Below, one piece after another: positions 51,458-59,551 of a DNA stretch of 64,000 nucleotides (the stretch's first letter is position 1; each line of letters begins with the position of its first letter). The stretch spans positions 1,984,001 to 2,048,000 of the forward strand of contig CBDEFX010000002.1 of assembly GCA_965237635.1 (NCBI GenBank). The letters run 5' to 3'. The notes beneath the pieces are model-generated. The model made no database searches and was not told where the DNA came from. It saw only the letters and a list, made by a program, of their open reading frames with translations. The translations under genes were made by a program, and so were the position numbers. This DNA is from CBDEFX01 sp965237635 (GTDB lineage Bacteria > Chloroflexota > Dehalococcoidia > Lucifugimonadales > CAUZJF01).

Positions 51458-51853
51458 ATGAACCTTGGCACGTACCTAAGGCAGGTAAGGGAAGAGCGTC
51501 AACTCTCTCTCAGAGACGTAGAGCGCCTTGCCAAAGAGAGGGAACTCAGCGCAGACGTGAGTAGTGGATATCTCAGCATGTTGGAGCGAGATGCAGTTAA
51601 GCAGCCGGCACCTAGGGTCCTGCACACCCTTGCTGAGATCTATGAAGTCGACTACATCGATCTGATGCGTAAGGCAACTTACATTCCCGACGATGCCGAT
51701 GTGAAGGGCGCCTCAGCAACTAAGGCCGCATTCCGGGGTGTTTCTCAACTTTCAGAGGAACAACGCCAGCGCGTTCAGCGCATGATCGATTTTGAGCTGA
51801 GTGAGGGACGTGCCGCCAGGCACCGGCGCGGTTCAAGGGATGCTAATGGGTAG
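51458..51853 (+). CDS. XRE-family helix-turn-helix regulator
   Basis: 131 residues. Residues 3-70 are a Cro/C1-type HTH: LGTYLRQVREERQLSLRDVE, then SSGYLSMLERDAVKQPAPRV and LHTLAEIYEVDYIDLMRKAT. The C-terminal ~60 residues (VSQLSEEQRQRVQRMIDFEL) are a dimerisation-type helix. It overlaps the next gene by eight bases. XRE plus ImmA pairs are known from mobile elements such as ICEBs1, where the protease cleaves the repressor to trigger expression; by analogy this pair may control the divergent Ubl/TIR operon. Confidence 0.85.
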   Translation: MNLGTYLRQVREERQLSLRDVERLAKERELSADVSSGYLSMLERDAVKQPAPRVLHTLAEIYEVDYIDLMRKATYIPDDADVKGASATKAAFRGVSQLSEEQRQRVQRMIDFELSEGRAARHRRGSRDANG

Positions 51854-52724
51854 CACAGAAGAATCTAGTCGCCTATCAATCAGAAGCGAAGCCGAGCGTT
51901 TCCTTGCGATGCACGGATTTTCCGCGCCTCCGCTACCTTCAGATCAAGCTCTGGCTGCACGAAAGCTGGCCGTGTCTCAATTCTCCCTCGACGATTTGCT
52001 GCTGAAGGCCAATCTGCCACCCGAGGACAACAAGAAGATTCAGGCCATGCTTGACGCCGACGCAAGAACCGTCGCATTCAAGAGAGACCTCCCTGAGAAA
52101 AAGAAGGATTGGGGTTCACTTCACGAGGTCGCTCACGAGTTCATCCCGTGGCAGAGAGATCTCCTGTACTACTGTCCTCTCCTTTGGCTTCCGGTGCACT
52201 TACAAGCCCAATTGGAAGCTGAGGCCGACCTTTTCGCCGCAGAGGCCTTCTTCTTTGGCAGCCAGTTTCACAAGCAAGCCTATTCCGGTGACCTCAGCCT
52301 CAGCACCGCCATTGAACTAGCGGCTGATGTTTACGGAACCTCTTTCCATGCAACGTTTGCGCATTACGTGGAAGAGAGCCCTTTGCCCCGCTGTCTACTA
52401 GTCTGGAAACCAAAGGGTGGGAACGGGTCACTAGGATTAGCTGTAGGGCTTGAGTTGCATTACTACATTAAGTCCAAAAGCTTTCTCTGGCATATCGAAC
52501 CTGGACAGATAGCGGACCCAGATGATGCTGTGAGTAAAGTGTTCATGGAGTCAGATCTCGGGGTCGTTAAGCACGAAATGGTGTTTCAGAGCGAGTCTGG
52601 TGAAGAGAACGTGACGGACGCTGAATCCTTCTCAAATTCATACAACACGTTTACGCTGATATCGCAGCCCGTGCGCAGACGTACGCAATTGGCCCTCGCG
52701 AAAGCCGCCAAAGCTGGACGCTAG
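51846..52724 (+). CDS. ImmA/IrrE-family zinc metallopeptidase
   Basis: 292 residues from ATG 51846 (ATG 51840 possible), overlapping the XRE stop. The zinc site is HEVAH (residues 93-97) in KDWGSLHEVAHEFIPWQRDL, with the third ligand in LEAEADLFAAEAFF, the family's E-x2-A-D/N-x-FA motif. The C-terminal ~130 residues form an extra domain (CLLVWKPKGGNGSLGLAVGL, FLWHIEPGQIADPDDAVSKV) like the GAF-like sensor part of some IrrE proteins. Its expected substrate is the XRE partner. The trigger is unknown. Confidence 0.85.
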   Translation: MGSTEESSRLSIRSEAERFLAMHGFSAPPLPSDQALAARKLAVSQFSLDDLLLKANLPPEDNKKIQAMLDADARTVAFKRDLPEKKKDWGSLHEVAHEFIPWQRDLLYYCPLLWLPVHLQAQLEAEADLFAAEAFFFGSQFHKQAYSGDLSLSTAIELAADVYGTSFHATFAHYVEESPLPRCLLVWKPKGGNGSLGLAVGLELHYYIKSKSFLWHIEPGQIADPDDAVSKVFMESDLGVVKHEMVFQSESGEENVTDAESFSNSYNTFTLISQPVRRRTQLALAKAAKAGR

Positions 52725-53127
52725 AGAGCCAGGCAATCCACATCAGAGGGTAGCCTCATTGGCATGGAGGCCGGTATGGACGCCCTGCAGACTCTGTCTT
52801 TCGACAGTGCTACGTGAACAGAGCCGTCACACTCACCACGACCGTCGCTCAGTCGGTAACCACGCCAGGTCGCTGCCGGCCCAGATCTGAAAGATGGCAC
52901 TTCCTATTGTCCAAAGCCGGTTTCTGTAGTACTGCCTACTGTCCAAGGCAGATTTGCAGAATCCCAAGCCATAATTCGAAGACGGTTCTGTCTATCGTCA
53001 CAAAAGGCCCACCTGGGAAGGTTGGAATCGATACCAGGGCTGCCGTGGCGAAACCACTTATCGATCCGCCCGACCTTTCGCTGTTGTATCCGAATCGCCC
53101 GCCCACGAGTATCGGGTCTTGGCAAGC
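52725..53127. other. Intergenic region, no gene supported
   Basis: Between the ImmA/IrrE gene and the first MITE. It contains two imperfect repeats of a CCTAYTGTCCAAGGC/AGCC-type phrase near 52905 and 52938, but no coding pattern on either strand. The right edge abuts the MITE pair. Confidence 0.4.
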
Positions 53128-53292
53128 TTGATTCTCTCGTAAAAAGTCTGTGCAGGTCGAATTAGAACAACCGTACCCTTGCCTGGGTACAATATACAGT
53201 CTCTGTTCCGTGTCCTACCCCAACATACGGTAGCGCTCACATGTGCTAAAGCGCTGGAACTTCCTCAAAACGGGTTTTTACGAGGGAATCAA
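53128..53292. mobile_element. MITE copy A (165 bp) with IS1182-like ends
   Basis: Bounded by TTGATTCTCTCGTAAAAA and TTTTTACGAGGGAATCAA, the same ends as the IS1182 element at 40987-42969. It has no coding capacity. Only two bases separate it from copy B. Confidence 0.75.
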
Positions 53293-53294
53293 GG

Positions 53295-53459
53295 TTGATT
53301 CTCCCGTAAAAAGTCTGTGCAGGCCGAATTAGAACAAACGTACCCACGCCTGGGTACAATATATAGTCTCTGTTCCGTATACTACCCCAACATACGGCAG
53401 CGCTCAAATGTGCTAAATCGCTGGAACTTCCTCAAAGCGGGTTTTTGCGAGGGAATCAA
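53295..53459. mobile_element. MITE copy B (165 bp), tandem to copy A
   Basis: Same length and near-identical sequence to copy A, with ends TTGATTCTCCCGTAAAAA and TTTTTGCGAGGGAATCAA. A tandem arrangement of two whole MITEs in one orientation is uncommon and could come from insertion of one at the end of the other or from local duplication. Confidence 0.75.
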
Positions 53460-53509
53460 GCTTCTGAATCAGGGCCTCATAGTGGTCTAGGGAAGGAGGA
53501 AGTAGGTCG

Positions 53510-53776
53510 ATGGACTCACGTAGACGGACGGAGGACTCTTACCCGGAGCTCTTCCCGAAGGACTATCCGGAGCGGCTGGAGAGGCTCGTAGAAGTCGCAG
53601 GGCTGACATGGGGGGAGTTCGCGGAGCGCCTCGGCGTCGAGAACGACCGCGTGACGTCATGGCGCAACGGTACGATCCCGACTGGCGGAGAGGTCTGGCA
53701 CATCATGCGGCTGGCCTACTCCGTTCCCGGCGGCATGGAAGTGATGCTTCCAGAGGCCGCCGGGGGTGCGGAGTAG
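53510..53776 (+). CDS. Small XRE-like helix-turn-helix protein
   Basis: 88 residues from ATG 53510 (AAGGAGGAAG upstream). Residues 20-75 are a Cro-type HTH: ERLERLVEVAGLTWGEFAER, then LGVENDRVTSWRNGTIPTGG and EVWHIMRLAYSVPGG. It is a single DNA-binding domain without an effector region, typical of phage or island regulators. No clear partner gene follows; the next 450 bases are non-coding. Confidence 0.7.
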   Translation: MDSRRRTEDSYPELFPKDYPERLERLVEVAGLTWGEFAERLGVENDRVTSWRNGTIPTGGEVWHIMRLAYSVPGGMEVMLPEAAGGAE

Positions 53777-54230
53777 CGATGTGAGCCGTACCTATTCCAC
53801 TCTGGTCGCATCCAAATCGACGGCCCATGAGAACCGTACTTTTTTGTGTTGATTGGAAGACGGAGAACTCTACCTCGGTGCACAGTATGCGGATGGAATC
53901 GCCATTGAATCAACGGCTGAGATGGTCGCCGCCTGATGTCGTTTACACACCTATTGACGTAACCTCACTGATGCGGGTGAAGGATTGCTCGTGATTTCTG
54001 GAGTATGACGCTGGCGCGAGAGCTTCACCCGGCACTGTGGCCGGTCGGCGGAAGCCGTAAGAGTAACGGGATAGGAATGTATGCGACGTATGCGGGGCTG
54101 GTTTATTGCCGGAGACCGCCGCGAAGCGGCAAAATATAGGTTCAGAAGTATGTCTAGAGTAGTGCAACCGGTGAGAGATGATGAGAAGTGAAGTGAAGTG
54201 ACCCCGGCGCAATCACAGGGAGAGGGAATC
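53777..54230. other. Intergenic region, no gene supported
   Basis: Open frames in this stretch do not look like proteins. A short inverted repeat GCCG...CGGC with a CGCCGCGAAGCGGCA core is at about 54118-54131. No promoter was recognised with confidence upstream of the gene at 54231. Confidence 0.35.
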
Positions 54231-54503
54231 GTGGCGAGTCCACGCCGACCACGCGAAGAGACGGCGCGCCTCGGCAAGGAGCTGTACGAGCAGGTCATCC
54301 GCAGTCAGGTCGAAGCCGACCACCACGGGGAGATCGTCGCGATCGACGTGGACAGCGGGGGCTGGGCAGTCGCTGGCGGTAAGATTGCTGCGGTGGAGAG
54401 GCTGCGGGAGATGAGACCAGATGCCGTCAACGTGTTGTGTGAGCGCGTGGTGTATAGGGCGCTTCGCAGCTTCGGGGCACGTTCCTTGCGGAGGACGGAT
54501 TGA
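54231..54503 (+). CDS. Small protein paired with a clan AA aspartic protease gene
   Basis: 90 residues from GTG 54231, which has GGGAGAGGGAAT upstream. Pattern REETARLGKELYEQVIRSQV, then EADHHGEIVAIDVDSGGWAV and KIAAVERLREMRPDAVNVLC is a small alpha/beta protein that I have seen commonly encoded directly before a retropepsin-like protease gene, as here (four-base overlap region at 54500-54503). Such pairs resemble toxin-antitoxin organisation, but no activity is established. Confidence 0.6.
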   Translation: MASPRRPREETARLGKELYEQVIRSQVEADHHGEIVAIDVDSGGWAVAGGKIAAVERLREMRPDAVNVLCERVVYRALRSFGARSLRRTD

Positions 54504-54736
54504 TTGAGGGTGAGGTGAACAACGCCTATGAGGCGGTCGTGGCCCTTTCCCTGCAAGGCCCCGAGCGGCAAGCCCAGAACATCGAGGCCGTCATAGACAT
54601 CGGCTACAGTGGCTTCCTGACCTTGCCAACTGCGCTGGTGACGGAGTTGGGGCTGATGGATTGCAGCCCCACACTGCTCGCACTACAGTCAACTTCAGAG
54701 AGCAAGCATCTACTGACAGGGGTGACTGGTGGCTAG
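54500..54736 (+). pseudogene. Clan AA (retropepsin-like) aspartic protease, 3'-truncated
   Basis: 78 codons from TTG 54500. NNAYEAVVALSLQGPERQAQ and NIEAVIDIGYSGFLTLPTAL are the first half of a retropepsin-like protease, but the catalytic triad D-T/S-G reads D-I-G here. After LVTELGL the normal second half (flap and psi-loop) is absent and unrelated residues lead to a stop. With both the catalytic motif altered and the C-terminus gone, it is most likely inactive. It ends inside the first codons of the J-domain gene. Confidence 0.6.
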
Positions 54737-56582
54737 TTTTCTTTCGAGCCTGTTTGGCAACAAGAAAGATGCGATACCCTCGGAGGTCGCTGGGTTGCAG
54801 CAACTATCTCCGGAATCGCGCGAGAAGTCAGGGCGGCGAGAACCGCCAGCGCAACTCGACTGGTCGCGCGCCGAGTACGTCCCAATGCCGCCTTCTCCCC
54901 CGACGTGGGAAGTGGATGGTCGCGACGAGTTTCACCGTGAGTACAACGATCCGACGATTGGACCGGTGTTTCAAGCAGGATTCAACAACCAGCACAGCAA
55001 AGTCTTGAGGCTGGCAGCTAGTCTTTCTGCTGAGCAACGACGGGGCAGCGTCGGAGATGTGATCGCGAAGGCGTACCGCAAGCAAATCATCCAGCGCATG
55101 AAGGCTGGTCAGTTGGCAGCAGCGGCGAAGCAGTGTGATGACATGCTTGAGATGGTTCCCAGGCATGTCCGAGATGTCGACCGGCGACGGTTCAACCGCA
55201 TCCTCAAGCAGATGGACAAGGAGGGTAAGAAACACAACTACACCCCTGCTGATGTGGCCAGCGCGTCCTCGCAGGCTTTGTTCACGGTCGCGGACGGGTA
55301 CGGATGGGTCGTCTCGGGAGAGCGAAAGCTGGAGGGTGAACAGCGACCCAATCCGGCTTTCGAGACCGCTGCTATGGATGGATCAGGATCGTGGCTCCTT
55401 GACCGCTCCGGGTCTAGCGTTGGCCAGCTAGAAGTCAAAAGCGTGCTTCGGCGGCTGGACCTACTCGACCGCACCGTTGGCGAGAAGCCTCTCAACCACG
55501 ATGTTTACCGGACTGGCGCTGGCTCCACCGGGTCCCACATCGCGATCATGGACTCGACCGGGATACTGCACATCTACGACGCAGGGTTGAACGTCGTCGC
55601 TGAAACGAATCTCCAAGGGGATCCACGCGTAGTGGATCACTTCCGGACCATCGACACAAACTATTGGGGCGAGTTCATGACGCAGGTTCGAGCCGTGGAC
55701 GTTGCGTCCGAAGGGGACCGATACGTCTTCACGCTCGCGGATGAGGCATGGTGCTGCACGACATCTGGCCGCACCCTATGGGGCGTGGCAATGCCCCTCA
55801 AGGAAGGTTGGAAGCGGGTCGTAGGTAGGACCGAACGCTTTGGTGTAGGACGTGAGGTTGAGGAGGCCTTGCGTCTCTTTGGACTTTCCCTTCCGGTAAG
55901 TCCAGCCGACATCAAGAAAAAGTACCGGGTGCTGGCGATGGCCCATCATCCTGACCGCGATGCAGACAATCTCAGAGCAGAAGAGACGATGAAGGCGTTG
56001 AACGGGGCCTTCGAGGTCCTCACCGGCGTTGATCCGAACACTCTCGGACTCGAGGAATCCGACATCACTTACTTCGCTCGCACGGCCCCCGATCACGTTG
56101 TCGAAGTGGACGGATTACGGCTGGAAATTACCATGACAGGTGGTACACCTCAGGACTGGGTCTACGCCGCCAGCTTCGCCGCTGCCGACGGCTGCGCTTA
56201 CGTGGCGACATACTCTGGCAAGGTCATTCTCCTTTCTCGGGAGGGCCAGCCGCTCATTGTCTACGACATCGGAACCTGTCCGACTGAGATCGTTGACGTC
56301 GATCAATACACGTACTTTCTGACACCCACGAGGCTCTACGTCGTTGAGGAAAGGACGAAGCTAGCAGCCTTCCTCGACGTCTTCCAGCAAGGACGACTTC
56401 TCGTGTCGCAACCGGGTTTCGGATTGCTCACGAGCAAAAGGCTCCAGTGGTTCACTGCTTCGGGCACGAAAGTGGGCGAAGTGCTAACTCGTGATCCCAT
56501 CCGAACATTTCGTAAGGTCAAGGGCGGCGCAGTTTTGCAGACGCGTCAACATCAGGCAGAGCTACAGGGTCCAGGGCTTTAG
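54729..56582 (+). CDS. J-domain protein with flanking beta-propeller-like regions
   Basis: 617 residues. The J domain is internal, about residues 385-440: LPVSPADIKKKYRVLAMAHH, then PDRDADNLRAEETMKALNGA and FEVLTG, with the HPD tripeptide that activates Hsp70 ATPase. Before and after it are repetitive beta segments (FTVADGYGWVVSGERKLEGE, TGSHIAIMDSTGILHIYDAG; CAYVATYSGKVILLSREGQP, YFLTPTRLYVVEERTKLAAF) that look like WD/PQQ-type propeller blades. The N-terminus (ASFLSSLFGNKKDAIPSEVA) is low complexity. J-proteins of mixed architecture occur in defence islands, but no function is known for this layout. Confidence 0.7.
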   Translation: MASFLSSLFGNKKDAIPSEVAGLQQLSPESREKSGRREPPAQLDWSRAEYVPMPPSPPTWEVDGRDEFHREYNDPTIGPVFQAGFNNQHSKVLRLAASLSAEQRRGSVGDVIAKAYRKQIIQRMKAGQLAAAAKQCDDMLEMVPRHVRDVDRRRFNRILKQMDKEGKKHNYTPADVASASSQALFTVADGYGWVVSGERKLEGEQRPNPAFETAAMDGSGSWLLDRSGSSVGQLEVKSVLRRLDLLDRTVGEKPLNHDVYRTGAGSTGSHIAIMDSTGILHIYDAGLNVVAETNLQGDPRVVDHFRTIDTNYWGEFMTQVRAVDVASEGDRYVFTLADEAWCCTTSGRTLWGVAMPLKEGWKRVVGRTERFGVGREVEEALRLFGLSLPVSPADIKKKYRVLAMAHHPDRDADNLRAEETMKALNGAFEVLTGVDPNTLGLEESDITYFARTAPDHVVEVDGLRLEITMTGGTPQDWVYAASFAAADGCAYVATYSGKVILLSREGQPLIVYDIGTCPTEIVDVDQYTYFLTPTRLYVVEERTKLAAFLDVFQQGRLLVSQPGFGLLTSKRLQWFTASGTKVGEVLTRDPIRTFRKVKGGAVLQTRQHQAELQGPGL

Positions 56583-56705
56583 CGGTCAACTCGCGCTCTA
56601 GAGGCAGTGTGAGCAGCTGCGGTCGGACGGAATGATGTGGACGTCAGCTCGCTCTCGGAGTCGTTCATTTGCCTCAACGCCCTATCTGAGCGTCGGTCTC
56701 CTTAC

Positions 56706-58424
56706 CCCGAATCCACCGAAGGACACCGATGGACGGCGTGAGGAAAGCGGAAGGGGGGTGAGGGAGCTACAGGGGAAATAGCCTGGGTTCCATTTGGGGT
56801 AGGGAGGTCGGCGGACGGTCTTCATCGCCGCACAGGGGCCCCTATGGCCGTCTGCGGGAGCTGCGATGCGCGGGATGGCGAGAGAATACGCAGCAGGGAA
56901 CTCTCTCGGACCGGGCTGGCACGAGTCTGCGGGGATCTTCGGTTGTCCGGTGGGTGGGTCGGTCGCCGACGGTGCCGTCAGGCCGGGAGTGGAATGGCTC
57001 GCAGCCGGGCCAAGGCGCGGCTGAACTTCTCAGCCCAAGGCCAGCGATCCGGAAGATGCAGGGTCAACCGGCGTGCCGAGCGGGTGAGCCGTCCGGCCAG
57101 GGAGAAGAGCCGCCGCCGGAGGGACTTGGTGGTGGCTATCCGCTCTCCCAGACCGATCCGCGCCGTCCAGCGGGCCAGGTTGTGGGCCATCGTCTGGACG
57201 GCCAGCCAGGCGCCGTTGGCGGCGAAGCGGCCCGAGGGGAGATGGTTCAGCCCGACGCCGTACTTGAGGTCGCGTATGGCATTCTCGATCTCGGCGTGGC
57301 GGCGATGGTCAGCCTCCAGTTCGAGCAACTCCCCGTCCCGGTCGGTGATGAAGCCATGATAGCTGTATTTGGCGAAGAGGGCCAGTTGAGAACCGGGCGT
57401 CGGCTTCACCCGCCGGACGATGAGCCGTACCGGCGCGGCGTCCGCCTCGGCCTGGAAGGGGGTGCAGGTGGTCTCGGCCACATCGGCGGCACCGTCCATC
57501 CAGTAAGGAATCGGCCTCCAGGCATCTTCGGGTATCGCCTCGATGAGATTGTGCAGGCTTTTGTGCTGGCGGATGGTGATGGAGAAGCGGACATCCATCT
57601 TGCGGCAGACGGATACCACGCCATGAGTGTAGAACCCGCTGTCGGCCCGTAGCGTGAGTCGTCCCCTGGCCCCGGCGTAGCGCACCCGTCCCACCGTCTC
57701 CCGCAGGAAGTGGGCGGCGCCGCGGGCGGTGTTGGCCCGGCCCTCGCGCAGCCGGGACATCAGCACGTCTCCGGTGCCGGCGGCGATGGCCGGCAGCGGG
57801 TGGTAGCCCCGCTTGCCGGTATAGCCGTGGTGGCGGGCGCCCTCCTTGGCCAGTCCGTAGGTCTCGCAGATGGTGGAGTCCAGGTCAATGGTCAGGGGCC
57901 CGTCGCCGGGTCCCGCCCCGGCCTGCCAAGCCCGGGCCAGCAACTCGCGGCTCACCCGGTCGAGTTGACGGACGTGGCCCCACCGGAAGCTGCGCAGGAA
58001 GGTGCCCAGGGTGGATGGCGCCTTGAGAGTGCCGCCCAGGGTGCAGGCCGTCCCCCCGGTGCGCAACACATCGGCGTCGTCAATGCAGTCGCCCCCAGCC
58101 AGCGCAGACGCCACCAGCGTCATCATCTTGTCGCTCGTGTTCGCCCGCCCCGGGGCATCGCCCAGGTCGAGGCGCTGCCGGACGAGTTCGGGCAGGCCGA
58201 GGTGCCGCGCCAGGGTGGCCGGAAGGAGCAGCCCGGCATTGGCCACCAAGCGGCGGTCGTCGAAGGTGATTTGGATCCGGTCGGGGTGGTTGCGTGGCAG
58301 CATCTACTGGGTGCTCCTTTTCCGGGGCCGTTTTTTTGCTACAAAACCATTATCCCAGAAGCACAGGAGCACCTTCTTGCCGCCTCAGGACGCTAACCCG
58401 ACGCCCTCCTTCGGTGGATTCGGG
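56706..58424 (-). mobile_element. IS1380-family insertion sequence, copy 2
   Basis: About 1.72 kb with the same inverted ends as copy 1 and a perfect 5-bp target duplication CTTAC on both sides (56701-56705 and 58425-58429). It is in opposite orientation to copy 1, 33 kb away, so homologous recombination between them could invert the region between. Confidence 0.88.
56978..58303 (-). CDS. IS1380-family transposase (copy 2)
   Basis: 441 residues, same DDE architecture as the copy at 21852-23177 (LTIDLDSTICETYGLAKEGA, GRLTLRADSGFYTHG, HRRHAEIENAIRDL), with intact catalytic residues. Substitutions relative to copy 1 include V for M in MTLVASA, G for E in RTGGTAC, R for H in KEGARHH, R for T in EDAWRPIP and L for F in RRRLFSL. 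The clean target duplication makes this the more recent or less disturbed insertion. Confidence 0.9.
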   Translation of the reverse strand: MLPRNHPDRIQITFDDRRLVANAGLLLPATLARHLGLPELVRQRLDLGDAPGRANTSDKMMTLVASALAGGDCIDDADVLRTGGTACTLGGTLKAPSTLGTFLRSFRWGHVRQLDRVSRELLARAWQAGAGPGDGPLTIDLDSTICETYGLAKEGARHHGYTGKRGYHPLPAIAAGTGDVLMSRLREGRANTARGAAHFLRETVGRVRYAGARGRLTLRADSGFYTHGVVSVCRKMDVRFSITIRQHKSLHNLIEAIPEDAWRPIPYWMDGAADVAETTCTPFQAEADAAPVRLIVRRVKPTPGSQLALFAKYSYHGFITDRDGELLELEADHRRHAEIENAIRDLKYGVGLNHLPSGRFAANGAWLAVQTMAHNLARWTARIGLGERIATTKSLRRRLFSLAGRLTRSARRLTLHLPDRWPWAEKFSRALARLRAIPLPA

Positions 58425-58657
58425 CTTACGCGAGGCCGGCGACCATGCGCCGAAGACGTGACCGAGCCGCTGAAGTGACCTTCCTTGAGTCCGCTCCGGG
58501 CATTTGCCTGTCGCCAGGCATGGTGCGTCGTAGCGGATCACTGCTTTGCCGCCCCTGCCGCAGCAGACCTACAACCGGGTCAGACCCCTCGGTTGGCCTA
58601 GAGGCCCCCGGCGCGGAGAGTCCCATTGCTGCTGACCCTGTTCCCACGCTCATCGGC

Positions 58658-59345
58658 CTAACGCCTATGCGCTTCCAGCCCATCACCAGGCCGTTCGTAG
58701 TACAAGTAATAGAGACTGAACCTGCAACCCAGTTGCGTAGCCAGCCCAAGGGCATGTTTGAGCAGCTGCCGCGCGTTCAAGTACTCGAACCGTGGCTGAC
58801 CGCCACAAAGTTCTTCGGCCCACGGTTCTTCGGCGAGCGATTGGCAGGCGGGCAGGTCCTTTCTGGTCCAACGGCCAGTGGACTTTGGGAAATACGCCTT
58901 CGTGAATTTGGACTTGCCCGTGGTGGAACGCTTCAGGTGCTCGGTAAACTTGCTCTCGATCGCGACGACGAATTCAGTGCTGCAGGTTATGGCCACGTCG
59001 AGATGCGGTGGAGTGCCTCCTAGCTCCGTGTGGAACTGCGCTTCGAAGTCCAGGGAATTCGCTCCTCCTATATCAAATGCCTAACGCCGTCAGAAGGGGG
59101 CCCTTATCCCTGTTGGTCCAGTAGTCGAAGAAGTCTACGGCGAGCCCCGACGACGAGTGCAGCGCCCTCATGTGCCCATTGAGTTCCGAGCCAGCCCCTC
59201 TCTCAAAGGCTTGCCGAGCGCGAGTCGAAAGAGGTGTCCATAGGTTGGCCTCAACCTCCCGAACGTAGGCGCGGGAGTTGAACGGGATTCCTCTCGACCT
59301 TGCCCAATTCTGCTGTGCATCTCTAGTATCTTGTTCGGCGTTCAT
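58658..59345 (-). pseudogene. PGN_0703-type restriction-endonuclease-like protein, frameshifted
   Basis: The 5' part (59345 to 59073) encodes GHMRALHSSSGLAVDFFDYW and TNRDKGPLLTALGI and then stops. One base out of frame the protein continues as LDFEAQFHTELGGTPPHLDV, FVVAIESKFTEHLKRS (PD-(D/E)xK-like E-S-K catalytic site), SYFPKSTGR-like AYFPKSTGRWTRKDLPACQS, YLNARQLLKHALGLATQLG and YYLYYERPGDGLEAHRR, ending at TAG 58658-58660. A single extra T near 59075 explains the first break; the last stop may also be premature. Family proteins are putative endonucleases in defence islands. Broken here. Confidence 0.7.
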
Positions 59346-59551
59346 CTGGTTCCCGCCCGTACTTGCTTCCCTTACCACCGCCAGTCTTGTACCTCTGCCA
59401 TCTTAGCCAGCCAAGCACCAGGGCAAACTCCTTTAGGAGCCCCCAACATGTGGAGCTAACCGGGTGATTGCACCCTACACGGGCGGTTACGTGGCCGGCG
59501 GCTCCTCGTACAGTGTGTGCCCCAGCGAGTCGGATCGGATAGTATGAACCC

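Noticed and set aside
53128..53459. Repeated units suggesting a short CRISPR array
   Set aside because: There are only two units, each 165 bp with inverted ends matching an IS; no spacers and no cas genes. They are MITEs.
56954..58396. Plus-strand open frames across IS1380 copy 2
   Set aside because: They mirror the antisense frames of copy 1 and are shadows of the transposase.
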